The notes under the pieces are model-generated. The model did no database searches and was not told the origin of the DNA. It saw only the letters and a list, made by a program, of their open reading frames with translations. Below, in pieces: positions 10,998 to 20,533 of a stretch of DNA of 64,000 nt. The stretch is from assembly GCA_029237695.1 (NCBI GenBank), contig CM055265.1:73447912-73511911 (forward strand), given 5' to 3'. Source of the DNA: Conchocele bisecta (lineage: Eukaryota > Mollusca > Bivalvia > Lucinida > Thyasiridae). The position numbers and the translations under genes are program-made. Position 1 is the stretch's first letter; every line of letters starts with the position of its first letter.

Positions 10998-11173
10998 GCT
11001 CCAGTTAAGGTGCGTAATTTGGAGGTAATTTTTTTATTTCTCCTTCAAAAATGGCAAGTTGGGAGTGCTTTAGAATCGTCTCACTCTCTAAAGGACTCAC
11101 AACTTGCCATTTTTGATTAATAATTAACAAAACTTCACCCCAAGTTGGTCAAATTACGCACCTTAACTGGAGC
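10998..11173. repeat. 176-bp TIR MITE, GCTCCAGTTAAGG ends
   Basis: GCTCCAGTTAAGGTGCGTAA is inverted at the other end as TTACGCACCTTAACTGGAGC. A second inner inverted pair is AAAATGGCAAGTT / AACTTGCCATTTTT. Non-coding; single copy here. Confidence 0.85.
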
Positions 11174-11200
11174 TCTGAAATGTAATAACCATATTATTAT

Positions 11201-11775
11201 CCCCTCGTTGATAGGCAGGAGAGGATATAGCAATAGTGCATGTGTGTGTGCACATGTTCATGCATTAATTACTAACACGTTTTATTTCATAATAATTAAT
11301 GCATGAACCACTTCATCGATTTTAATAATATTTGGCCATAATGATGCACATGCACCCAAGGTCAAGGTCAATGAGGATTTATGTTCACCTTGTATTGTGT
11401 GTATGGCAAACACTTTAAAGTTTTTATTGTTTTCTCAATAACTCAGCTTAACCTCTTCACCAATTTTAACCCTAAGACCGCTATCTTAATTTGTTTAAGT
11501 CGGCTGTTTATTTTCTCTTTTCCATATTTATCATCTAAAACATGCTTTGACAACACTTTAGAATAATTTTCAACATGTTTTGACAGATATAAAAGCAACA
11601 GCAGACGACAATTGTTGTGAGTAGCGGTCTAAGGGTTAATAATATTGGCCACACTGTGTGTCTAGGGATGGTGCTTTGTTTCACATGCACTGCACTGCAC
11701 TTCTGAACACCCAAGGTCAGGATCACTGAGGACTTATGTTCATTTAATTATCAATGCTGCCAGCGAGGGGATTAG
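11201..11775 (+). mobile_element. RC-5 element with nested TTAA-1 copy
   Basis: Begins near ATCCCCTCGTTGATAGG and ends near GCCAGCGAGGGGATTAG, giving subterminal inverted CCCCTCG/CGAGGGG. The core is two units of a repeat with CCCAAGGTCAAGGTCAATGAGG. Architecture matches the other RC elements; the exact ends are uncertain. Confidence 0.5.
11470..11635. repeat. TTAA-1 MITE nested in RC-5
   Basis: Ends CCCTAAGACCGCTATC and GCGGTCTAAGGG with TTAA at 11466-11469 and 11636-11639. The adjacent RC-5 unit carries the unoccupied site GATTTTAATAATATTTGGCC near 11320-11340. Here the same context is split at TTAA. Confidence 0.85.
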
Positions 11776-12062
11776 CTTTGTAATAACTATATTAATCTGT
11801 ATGTCACACGTACTGGTTGAGAAAAAGGACCACAGGAAATTTGTGGCCGGTGTAGTTATTGACCATCTGAAGAAATGAGGCTGATGGGATTTGTGAATAT
11901 GGTAGCTCCTGATCTGATAGCACACTCCTGTAGCCTGATAACGATATATATACCACAACCATAGGTCAATGTAGCATAATAAAGGGTGTTGAATAAATGC
12001 TGTTTATATCTAAAGTAGCCTAATATACCTGAAGTAGCCTAATATATACATGAAGTGACGTT
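11776..12062. other. No gene; dispersed ATAAATGCTGTTTATATC repeat
   Basis: The segment from about 11963 to 12055 (TGTAGCATAATAAAGG, TGAATAAATGCTGTTTATA, CATGAAGTG) recurs at 29038-29110. Nothing else is supported here. Confidence 0.5.
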
Positions 12063-13227
12063 TCTGTTTTTAGCTGACCTGAGCGAAGCTCATGTGAGCT
12101 ATTGTTACCGCAATGTGTCCGTCCGTCCGTCCGTCCGGGCACACATTAGGGTACTTATGTGGCTAGCTCCACAGGGTTATGGACTTAGTAAAGGATAGGG
12201 TTGGTTACAATTAGCCACGTAAAAAATCCTTTTATGTGGCTAAAAATCGTTTTATGTGGCTAATATTTAACATGTGATAAGCCACATAAGTATAGTACTG
12301 TAAGAACGTCCGTCCGTCCGTCCGTCCGTGTCCGTCCGTCCGGCCAGCCATCCGGCCGTCCGTCCGTCCGTGAACATTTTCAAACATCTTTGGGCCTATT
12401 GTCACCAAACTTCATGGTCATGGTCCTTAGGGGGATTACACAATTGTTAAAATGAAATCATTACATATTCAAAGATGGCCGCCATCTAAAAATAGCACAA
12501 ATTCTTAAAAAATCTTCTCAGGAACCGCCAACCAGATTTCGACAAAACTTGGTAGGAATGATCGATGTACAATGCTCTTTCAAAGTTGTTAAAATGGTGA
12601 CCCCGTGGGGTCAAATTGGGGTCAAATTTTTTATTTTTGACCGAATATGCTCATGTCATATTTTTGACCGAATGTGGTCATGTTATATATCAAATCGAAG
12701 GTATCAACGACGCGATCACTCTGGTGCATTTTGTGTCGAAATCGGATGGTTATGTCATCCAAGATGGCCGCCAAAAGGTCAAAAGGTCGTTCTTTTATTA
12801 GAGATTTCAAAATTCTTCTTCACATGAACCGCTTGGTCCATGGTAGCAAAACTTTTCAGATTTATTAAAATGGAGGTCATCGCTAATCCAAGATGGCCAC
12901 CGTCTAAAAATGGCATAAATTCTTAAAAAACCGCTAGCCGGATTTCGACGAAACTTGGTAGGAATGATCGATGTACAATGCTCTTTCAAAGTTGTTAAAA
13001 TGGTAACCCCGGGGTCAAAAAAGGGCGTGCCCGTGGGGTCAAATTGGGGTCAAAGTTTATTTTTGACAGAATATGGTCATGTTACATATCAAATCGAAGG
13101 TATCAACGAGGCGATCACTCTGGTGCATTTTATGTCATCCAAGATGGCCACCGAAAGGTCAAAAGCTCGTTATTTTATTAGAGATTTCAAAATTCTTCTT
13201 CACACAAACCGCTTGGCCCATGGTGCA
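12063..13227 (+). mobile_element. AGCTGACCTGAGCGAAGCTC repeat element
   Basis: Starts with a hairpin-rich TTTAGCTGACCTGAGCGAAG head, followed by (GTCC)n tracts at about 12116-12140 and 12307-12372. Next come about 2.3 diverged ~400-bp units containing TTCGACGAAACTTGGTAGGA and CCAAGATGGCCGCC. ORFs reading through them are frames of the repeat. Probably an RC-like or SINE-like composite; 3' end not resolved. Confidence 0.6.
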
Positions 13228-14330
13228 GAGCTCTCTGTAAGCGCCGGCTGCCGGCGATTTAGCCGACTACTCGCTCAGTTGGCGCCGGCTACAATTCATA
13301 ATGTCATAAAAAAAAGTATTACACGGGTGGGTGGTGGTCGGGCGAATGAAGCGGCGTAAATTAACGATATGGGTTCCTCCTTATAGGAATCACGATTTGT
13401 CTGGTTTGGCCCTCAGGTACGTTTTTATCTTTGGCTCTTTAGTTACCTGGGAGTTGAATTGGGTTATTGCTATGCTCTTGCTCTGTTAATTTATTTTCAC
13501 TCGTACCCTCCCCCCCCCCCCCACCCCCCCCCACCCAGACCCCATATTTTATCCCACCTTCTCTGGTCAAAATTTTCTTGTGTGTCGACTTACTTTTTTT
13601 TTTCATTCGTACCCCCTACCCCCACCTCGACCCCATGTTGCTGGAAGGGAAATAACAAAGTAATTTTAGAGGAAAAGTGGGTCAAGGTCACATGAGGGTC
13701 ACAGATTTGACAGTGGTTATTGATGTACACTGCAAGGCGATCAATGTCTGCAAGTTTGCTGGCTCTAGCCCTAATAATATTGAAGATAGAGACTTGACTA
13801 AAAACCTTAACCAAGGGGAAATAACTAAGTAATTTAAGTGGAAAAGTGGGTCATGGTCACATATTTGATAGTGGTTATAGATGTACACTGCAAGGTGATT
13901 AATGTGTGCAAGTTTGGTGGCTCTAGGCCTAATAGTATTGAAGATATGGACTTGACTAAAAACCTTAACCGAAGTGTGACGTGGACGCCAGACGGACGGA
14001 CAAAGCGGCAACAATATGCTCCCCGAAAAAAATATTCGGGGAGCATAACAACTTCAGATTTGTCCTGCTATCAACACATTTTAACATTTTTGCAACAATA
14101 TATGCAGAAATTGTCTTAAACAACTACAAATATATGCACCATAAAACTCACCAGATGCCACCAAATTGAATATAAATTTCAAAATTTTCTTGGGGGAGGT
14201 CCCCCAAACGGGAAGGGGGTAGTACCCCTCCCGTACCCTCCCCTTCGTCGCCTACAGCGACTAAGCCACGCAGCGGAAGTCGATATAGCTGGCTACTTTT
14301 TCAAAAAAGCTGACTCAATTTTACGGAGAC
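13228..14330. mobile_element. Composite repeat block with poly-C and hairpin end
   Basis: Contains a GCGCCGGCT-rich segment (13228-13300), a copy of the TTTGGCCCTCAGGTAC repeat (13366-13450), a poly-C tract (13508-13540), and two ~165-bp units at about 13650-13985 (TGATGTACACTGCAAGG, GACTTGACTAAAAACCTTAA). A CTCCCCGAA...TTCGGGGAG hairpin follows (14018-14047), then a CCCCTCCCGTACCCTCCCC-type segment. Nested remnants; boundaries approximate. Confidence 0.5.
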
Positions 14331-14809
14331 CTGATGGTGGCCAAACTTCACAGTTATGGTCCATGGTTGCCTAAGTTCTCAGACTGACCAGTCATGAAAT
14401 AATTGCTCTGTGTTTAATTTGAATTTATATGGATTAGCATTGGAATTACTTAGTGAAAATTGTATCAGCATGGAGATTGTGATTAATAGTTTCTAAATAT
14501 ATGAATGGAATTTTTGTAAAAGTGTTTAAAAAAGTGTTTTTTAAAGAAAATTCAATTTCCATTGTGATATACAGTGGGCCCCCCCTGCTGAGTTGATATG
14601 TGATTCCAAAACTTGGATATAACCCATTGTTTTATTGGAGTGGCCAGGGAACCATCTACTGAGAACATAATATGATCTAATATTACACGATCTACCAGGA
14701 TACCCAAGGCAGTACCAGCTTGTGCACCCTGCTGACCCTCAGACTTGAACAAATCAGGGGCCATATAGCACACCAGTTCTGGAGAAAAGGAACCTAATCA
14801 CAAATTACA
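14331..14809. other. No gene; upstream of LINE ORF1
   Basis: AT-rich sequence. It may include the 5' UTR of the LINE pseudogene that starts at 14810, but I see no promoter motif that proves this. Confidence 0.4.
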
Positions 14810-16601
14810 ATGGAATCAGATAGGTCTTCTTCCAGACAATCTACACTCATCTTACAACAGGAACTATCTGAAAGCACATGCTCCTCCAAGCAGTCTACAT
14901 TGATATATTGCAGCAAGATGCACAAGAGCTGTCAGATAATGAATCGTTCTCCGGATTCTCTACAGTCTCCTCTGTCAACGTTGAGCAAACCATTTGTGAC
15001 AAGCTGCAAGGTGTCTTCTTTAATATGGAGTACACAGACAAACAAACAATGGTCATGTTTTTTGTATCAGCGGTCTTTGAGAGCTTTATAAAACAGTTAA
15101 TGTTTGCATTTGTGGGACAAGGTGACACCAGTAAAGACAAAATTAAGTTGACCACACATGTTCAAAAGAAGAACGTCTACTTGGAAATTGACAAGACCAG
15201 CAGACAGCTGAAAGTCTTGGGTCCAGGGCAACATTTATGGAGGAATAACCATTTCAGCAGGATCTCAATTAATTTGTACAGAACATTGATGGCTGACCAG
15301 ACAAGTGAGGAAATGGAGCCACTGTCGCCACAGACCAGCACACCAACTGGGACGCACACGATGCAGAGACTGTTCTCCACCGTGGTATGGGTGCAGGAAC
15401 TTCCTGTGAGCCACCAAATCTCCCTTGTGACTGAAATGATAACTCAAATATCTACACAAATTGGATCCCTGCAGACGCAACTGACAAATCTCACCACAGA
15501 AGTTATCAAACTGAGTGAGAAACAGGCCACAACTGAAAATGCCCCAGCTGAAAATGCCCCAACCAATGCCAGCACATTGCCGCCCGATGATCTGTCAGTG
15601 ATAGTAGTCTCCACACCGGAAAAAGCAATTGAAAGTAGGAATACTTCTACAAATGTACAGTTCCACTGAGACACCTAGACCTGCTACGAAAAATGAGAGT
15701 GCCCGCAAGCCTAAGTCAAAGGAGCCGAAGCCAGTGAGAAAAGCCACACAAAAAACAAAACCTATTAACACCAATGCAAAACAAAATCAGAGCCAGAAAC
15801 CCACAAAAACTTTAATTATTGGTGATTCAATCCTCTCTGGAATAAATCGTAAGGGGCTAAATGATAATGTAGAATGCCAAACATTACCTGGTGCAACAGT
15901 TCTTGACATACACATGAAAATCAAAATATTTGACCTTAAACAATTTGAAAATGTAATCATATACGTTGGAGGAAATGATGCCTCACAAGACACAGACAAT
16001 GAATCTATTTGAGGAACGATATGTAACAATTGCTTATGTTCGTGAAAAAAATAGATCTTGCATGTAACATATATATGCAACTCGTGTCCACGTGGTGATA
16101 TCTGTGTACAGGACTTCAACGATATAATTCGACGACAATGTGATACACATGATACAAAGCTAATTGACGCTCACTCCGCATTTTATGACAATGCAGGACA
16201 ATTAAGAAACTATTTCTATCGTCCACGAGACAACACTTCATCTGTCGAGCTCGGGAATAAAACGACTACTTGGGACTATCAACAATCATATCCAAATAGT
16301 AGCGGATTTCGAGAGATGTGTTTATGACACAAACAAAAATCAACTGAAACCTGCACGTCACCAGCCTAAGGAAATCTCGCTCACAAGAAACCCCACACAG
16401 TTCTCCAGGCCAGACCGCTATGGGAGAAATACCAGAGGACAGGTGAACAGACCACAGGAAAATCATCAACACTACGGCCGCCCTCGACCAAGACAAGAAC
16501 ACACTGGGGATAGGTGTATGAAATGTGGTATGACCAATCATGAGACTATTGACTGCCGCCATAAAAATCAAATACAATGCTTCAACTGCAAGTTCATGGG
16601 A
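14810..16601 (+). pseudogene. LINE ORF1/gag-like protein, broken, cut by gap
   Basis: An ATG at 14810 opens a Ser/Gln-rich start. The frame shifts near 14900 and continues in another frame to 15668, ending in a Thr/Glu/Ala linker and a likely coiled coil (LVTEMITQISTQIGSLQTQL). A third frame (15629-16014) has a Lys/Pro-rich basic stretch. It then gives an SGNH-hydrolase block I (LIIGDSILSG) and a GGND motif (YVGGNDAS), before a stop at 16012. Frames from 16058 and from about 16229 continue with RGD and HLSSSG motifs, the latter fitting the SGNH block with catalytic His. The end is a CCHC knuckle (CMKCGMTNHETIDC) and half of a second one (CFNC). Esterase-plus-knuckle ORF1 proteins are known from CR1/L2-type LINEs. 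No reverse transcriptase is visible; it would lie in or beyond the gap. At least three frameshifts or stops mean it cannot make the full protein. Confidence 0.8.
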
Positions 16602-17101
16602 NNNNNNNNNNNNNNNNNNNNNNNNNNNNNNNNNNNNNNNNNNNNNNNNNNNNNNNNNNNNNNNNNNNNNNNNNNNNNNNNNNNNNNNNNNNNNNNNNNN
16701 NNNNNNNNNNNNNNNNNNNNNNNNNNNNNNNNNNNNNNNNNNNNNNNNNNNNNNNNNNNNNNNNNNNNNNNNNNNNNNNNNNNNNNNNNNNNNNNNNNNN
16801 NNNNNNNNNNNNNNNNNNNNNNNNNNNNNNNNNNNNNNNNNNNNNNNNNNNNNNNNNNNNNNNNNNNNNNNNNNNNNNNNNNNNNNNNNNNNNNNNNNNN
16901 NNNNNNNNNNNNNNNNNNNNNNNNNNNNNNNNNNNNNNNNNNNNNNNNNNNNNNNNNNNNNNNNNNNNNNNNNNNNNNNNNNNNNNNNNNNNNNNNNNNN
17001 NNNNNNNNNNNNNNNNNNNNNNNNNNNNNNNNNNNNNNNNNNNNNNNNNNNNNNNNNNNNNNNNNNNNNNNNNNNNNNNNNNNNNNNNNNNNNNNNNNNN
17101 N
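16602..17101. other. 500-N assembly gap
   Basis: Exactly 500 N, a conventional scaffold-gap length, so the true size is unknown. The LINE ORF1 stops on its left edge and a gene start codon lies 4 bases from its right edge, so linkage across it is unproven. ORFs running through it are artefacts. Confidence 0.95.
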
Positions 17102-17104
17102 AAA

Positions 17105-19032
17105 ATGAGTATATACGGACCAGGCAGTTCTTCCGATTGGGTGACAAATTCAAAGAATTTGGAACCGGCAGAAGGGGGATTCATCCCGACAGAGGGCGAC
17201 TTTTAACTACCCAAAAAAAAAAACAAAAGCCTGATCAATAGAACTATATCGAGGGCCACGGACGAGATTCACAAGAGTCTACTGTCACAACTTAGAGAAT
17301 ATGCCCTGGCTGTGAATACACAAAGTCGTGAAGAAACGCATACGGAACTAAAACGAACTAGGTGAAAAAATAACCAAATTTCGAAAAGGAGGCCCGTGGG
17401 CTTGATAAAGTCCGAGAAGACCACCAGGCAGACCTTACGGAGGCTTATGATACGTTGCGCTTAGAGGACTCTCACCAGAGAAGCGACACTTACTGAATTA
17501 GACGGTAAAATAATCGATTTTCGTTTCGAAAGGAGACCCGAACAAATATTGAGAAAGATCAGGCGGCTTATAAGGTGTTGCGCTCAGAGGACTCTCTCAT
17601 CAGAGAAACTGAACTAAACAAACTAGGTAAAAAAATAAATAAAAAAAATAACCAAATTTCGAAAAGAGAACAGGTCGGATATTGATAAAGTCCGGGCCGA
17701 CCGCCAGGCGGCCCTTACGTTGCGCTTAGAGGACTCTCTCATCAGAGATGCGGCATTTACCGAACTAGGTAAAAAAATAACCAAATTTCAAAAAGAGGCC
17801 ACGTCGGGTATTGAGAAAGTACGAGAAGACCACCAGGCGGACTTACGAAGGCTTATGAGGTGTTGCGCTCAGAGGACTCTCTCATCAGAGAAGCGGCACT
17901 TACTGAACTAGATAAAAAAATAACCAAATTTCGAAAAGAGACCCGGTCGGGTATTGATAAAGTCCGAGAAGACCACCAGTCGAACCTTGCGGAGGCCATT
18001 GCGGAGGCTTATGATAGCGTTGCGATTAGAGGGCTCTCTCAGCAAAGAAGCGACACTTACCTGAACTAGACGAAAAATAGCCGAATTTTCTGAAAGAGCC
18101 AGGTCGGGGGTTATTGAGGGGGTCCGAGAAGACAACAAGGAGGCCATTGCGGAGGCTTATGGGCGTTACGCTCAGAGACTCTCTCAACAGAGAAGCGGCA
18201 CTTACTGACATATACGAAAAAATAACCGAATTTTCGAAAGGAGGCCCGGTTGGGTATTCATAAAGTCCGAGCAGACCGCCAGGCGGACCTTGCGAAGGCT
18301 TATGAGGTGTTGCGCTCAGAGGACTCACTCATCAGAGAAGCGGCGGTTGCTGAACTAGACGGAAAAATAACCGAATTTCAAAAAGAGGCCCGGTCGGGTG
18401 TTGAGAAAGCCATAGAAGGCCACCAGGCGACCATTACGGAGGCTTATGATGCGTTGCGCTTAGAGGACTCTCTCAGCAGAGAAGCGACACTTACCGAACT
18501 AGACGGAAAGATAACCGAAGTTTCCGATAAACTGAAACATGATCGTATAGCCGCGACCAAAGCTCTTGAGGAGGCCTCTTATAAAATTCGTACTGAGGCA
18601 TATAACGCAAACAAGGCGCTTGCCGGAATAGTGAAAACAATGAAAACGCCAAAACGTGTCATAACAGTTTGGGCTGAGAAGCGGGGCCCATTGATTGAGG
18701 GGCACTATGAATATTCGTTCGGTGCCAAAGCGAGTAATAAATATGGGGGATACACTATGACAGCCGCGGGTGAAGTTATCCAAATGGCGGTCTGCTCGGT
18801 TAATGCTAATGGTAAACCTGTGGGTGCGGTCGCGATAAATATTGTAGTAGATGGGGAAGAACGGAGGGTTGGAGTCACTAAAATCTCTGGAGATAGTTCG
18901 ACGATTGTTTCGTTCGCCGGTAATGATCGAATTAGACTTTCCCAAAGTAGTGTTATTAACTTTGTTACGAAAATCGGTGACTCAGAGAGTTCTTCCACTA
19001 TTGTCTCGTTGTTAATTGAACTTATTTTATAA
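17105..19032 (+). pseudogene. Fibre-like repeat protein with beta-rich head, frameshifted
   Basis: No recognised family. The ATG at 17105 gives a Gly/Ser-rich start (MSIYGPGSSSDWVTNS), a TAA at 17204, then the same frame continues (LINRTISRATDEIHKSLLSQ) to a TGA at 17363. From about 17430 to 18500 some eight copies of a ~144-bp (48-residue) unit follow. Anchors: RSEDSLIREAA, ELDGKITEFQKEAR, VREDHQADL. They are charged and alanine/leucine-rich, as in long helices or coiled coils, and several are shifted in frame. The last open frame (18250-19032) ends the shaft with KTMKTPKRVITVWAEKRGPL. It then has a ~125-residue Gly/Ser/Val-rich part (HYEYSFGAKAS, GYTMTAAGEVIQMAV) that looks beta-stranded. 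A short anchor, a repetitive shaft and a globular head resemble trimeric viral or phage fibres; this is structural inference only. Tiny ORFs follow within 40 bases. An AATAAA lies at about 19050. Confidence 0.6.
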
Positions 19033-19069
19033 ATACTAATATATTGAAATAAATTTGTAAAATTTAAAT

Positions 19070-19225
19070 ATGAACGAATCAACGCTTCCAATTGTCAATA
19101 CCACTCCATCAACACTGTGTACAATTAACGAAAGAAGTTCAGATTTTAGGTTGAATAATATCGTCGCTATGCAGGATGTTTTAGTTAGAGAATATACAAA
19201 TAGAAAAAGAAACGCTAAAAAATAG
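19070..19225 (+). CDS. Small hypothetical protein (51 aa)
   Basis: The ATG lies 37 bases after the fibre-like gene's stop; the TAG is at 19223-19225. The product is Thr/Asn/Ser-rich at the start (MNESTLPIVNTTPSTLC) with a basic tail (YTNRKRNAKK). No known domain. It is supported by tight spacing between the fibre-like gene and the hydrophobic ORF at 19239 and by being intact. It could still be chance. Confidence 0.4.
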   Translation: MNESTLPIVNTTPSTLCTINERSSDFRLNNIVAMQDVLVREYTNRKRNAKK

Positions 19226-19238
19226 GCGCGCGGTGAAC

Positions 19239-19615
19239 ATGGCTGAAGTATCTAGCACGGCTCTGGCGAGTGTTTCTGTGTTGTTGTGCGGGGCGGGGAC
19301 AGCTGCAACTATAACCACCATTATAACGGTTCCCGTAGCGGGGATTTTATGTGCGGTGTCGGCCGTTTCTGGGTTGTGTGTATGGTAATTAGGGCGTCGG
19401 GTGGAAAACTCTAGAAAAAATGTAGAAAACATGATAGAATATCCGTTCTGCCAGGTCTAAGAAAAATAGCATCGACGTTATGGTGTCCAAAGTGTTGGCC
19501 GATAAGAAAATATCAAATTTAAGAGTTTGAATCCGTGGTGAAAGAAATGCGGAGATATGAAAAATTAAAAAATGATATAAGAATCAAGGCACGCCGCCAC
19601 CATGCCCAAGATTGA
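19239..19615 (+). pseudogene. Small hydrophobic membrane-like protein, broken
   Basis: The ATG at 19239 lies 13 bases after the previous stop. The first 49 residues to a TAA at 19386 are almost wholly small and hydrophobic (ASVSVLLCGAG, TTIITVPVAGILCAVSAV), fitting one or two membrane segments. Coding-like sequence resumes in other frames: a basic stretch with VMVSKVLADKKIS ending at 19530, then KEMRRYEKLKNDIRIKARR ending at 19615. This suggests an original protein of about 120 residues with a membrane N-terminus and a charged helical C-terminus, now split by at least two frame breaks. No family assigned. Possible roles (virion membrane protein, holin-like, membrane effector) are guesses. Confidence 0.45.
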
Positions 19616-19688
19616 GTGTACTGATTGCGATAAATTTAGGGAAAAACTTGGAGATAAAGTCGGAAGAAATGTTACAGCACCATTGTGA
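19602..19688 (+). CDS. Tiny ORF with Cys pair (28 aa)
   Basis: Starts 14 bases before the previous fragment's stop, in another frame. The product has ECTDC near the start and a charged middle (KFREKLGDKVGR). Overlap with the preceding frame fits a compact gene order, but at 28 codons it may be chance. Confidence 0.25.
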   Translation: MPKIECTDCDKFREKLGDKVGRNVTAPL

Positions 19689-19791
19689 TTTTTTAAAAAA
19701 TAATTAATTTTCTTATATTGGTGCAGTAAACAAATTTACATACCTATGCAACATGTGTTTTTCACTGAGAATTAACGCCGTAATCGCATAA
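19689..19791. other. Convergent intergenic junction
   Basis: Separates the plus-strand and minus-strand ORF sets. Holds an AT-rich TTTTTTAAAAAATAATTAA stretch that could serve as a shared 3' processing or termination region, and one TATATTGGT motif at about 19711. Confidence 0.35.
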
Positions 19792-19980
19792 TCAAATCTT
19801 GTCTAGGATTACACTGTACACACCGTCTGTGTAATTGATACACTCGGCTCTGTTTACCTCGGCTATCAATTTATATACGCAATTGGTTTCATAACCCGAT
19901 GGTAATTGAAAACATTGTCCGTAAACTCGATAATTGTACAACACTAGTAGTGTTTTATCATAAGAGCCTTCGTGGTCGTG
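19792..19980 (-). CDS. Hypothetical small protein, 5' end unclear
   Basis: Minus-strand frame ending with TGA at 19792-19794. The visible product is rich in Tyr/Val/Asn with two to three Cys (YNYRVYGQCFQLPSGYETNC, KLIAEVNRAECINYTDG). No ATG marks a start, and the frame runs into the tRNA-like sequence at 19963-20040, so the 5' end was probably disrupted. Composition looks more protein-like than the surrounding AT-rich DNA; family unknown. Confidence 0.35.
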   Translation of the reverse strand, partial: HDHEGSYDKTLLVLYNYRVYGQCFQLPSGYETNCVYKLIAEVNRAECINYTDGVYSVILDKI

Positions 19981-20045
19981 TTGGTTAAGGCGATAATCTA
20001 TAGAGACGAGGGTCGTGGGTTCGCGCCGCGGTTGGAGCTAAACAT
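19963..20045 (+). other. tRNA-like (Ser-type arm) sequence, probably pseudo
   Basis: GTTGGTTAAGGC resembles an A box/D arm of serine-type tRNAs and GTGGGTTCGCGCC a B box/T arm (T stem CGTGG/CCGCG). A TTTTTT pol III terminator follows at 20045. The acceptor ends do not pair well, so I call it a tRNA-derived SINE head or pseudogene. A related module is at 37850-37940. Confidence 0.5.
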
Positions 20046-20085
20046 TTTTTATTTATTTATTTCTATCCCTACAAATGTGGTCGCT

Positions 20086-20181
20086 ATGGTAAACAACTGC
20101 ATGACAACGGCGTTCGGAGTCCGACCGCTGTTGTCATGGTAAACAACTGCATGACAACGGCGTTTGGACTCCGACCGCTTG
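20086..20181. repeat. Two direct ~50-bp repeats
   Basis: ATGGTAAACAACTGCATGAC followed by AACGGCGTT and CCGACCGCT occurs at 20086-20131 and 20136-20181. Single-site tandem duplication between minus-strand ORFs. Confidence 0.7.
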
Positions 20182-20262
20182 AGGTTGATGAAAAATAATT
20201 TCAGATAGCCCGTTTACATACCTTCGATAAGAAAAATAAAAATACACTCGGCTATAAATTAA

Positions 20263-20533
20263 TTAGTAGTTGTTTTTTTTCAATAATAATTTTTCAATAT
20301 CTTTATAAGCGATATCGTAAAAATGTACATTCGTAAACGAATCGTTGGGTTTTAATAGTTTTATATAATACGCCTTAGTTTCATGTCCGATACGCATTAT
20401 CTGTCTTAATGTTCGTATTTGCCTCTTGTATAGTTACATAATTGCCGGTATAATATTGGAAATGTAACGTTTTTATCGAGCGTAATAAATTACGCTGGTA
20501 TTTCATGTATTCGATATCGCCTAGTGTCATCAT
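20263..20533 (-). pseudogene. Hypothetical small protein, one frameshift
   Basis: The ATG at 20533 gives a Tyr/Gln/Leu-rich product (MMTLGDIEYMKYQRNLLRSI, QYYTGNYVTIQEA) that meets a TGA at 20381. From about 20425 a second frame is open to a TAA at 20263 and looks equally protein-like (IMRIGHETKAYYIKLLKPND, FYDIAYKDIEKLLLKK). A single indel probably split a gene of about 88 codons. The start overlaps the stop of the upstream ORF as ATGA. No family recognised. Confidence 0.45.

Noticed and set aside
12063..13359. ORFs of 60-134 codons such as 12955-13359
   Set aside because: Frames of a ~400-bp tandem repeat within a dispersed element; same peptides recur out of any gene context.
16266..17241. 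ORFs of about 200-295 codons
   Set aside because: They run through the 500-N gap and are not real reading frames.
18250..19032. ATG at 18250 as a true gene start
   Set aside because: It falls in the middle of the repeat shaft; homologous units extend upstream in other frames to 17105, so it is just the last open frame of a broken gene.
19963..20045. Functional tRNA-Ser
   Set aside because: A and B boxes are recognisable but acceptor pairing fails and the anticodon arm is irregular.
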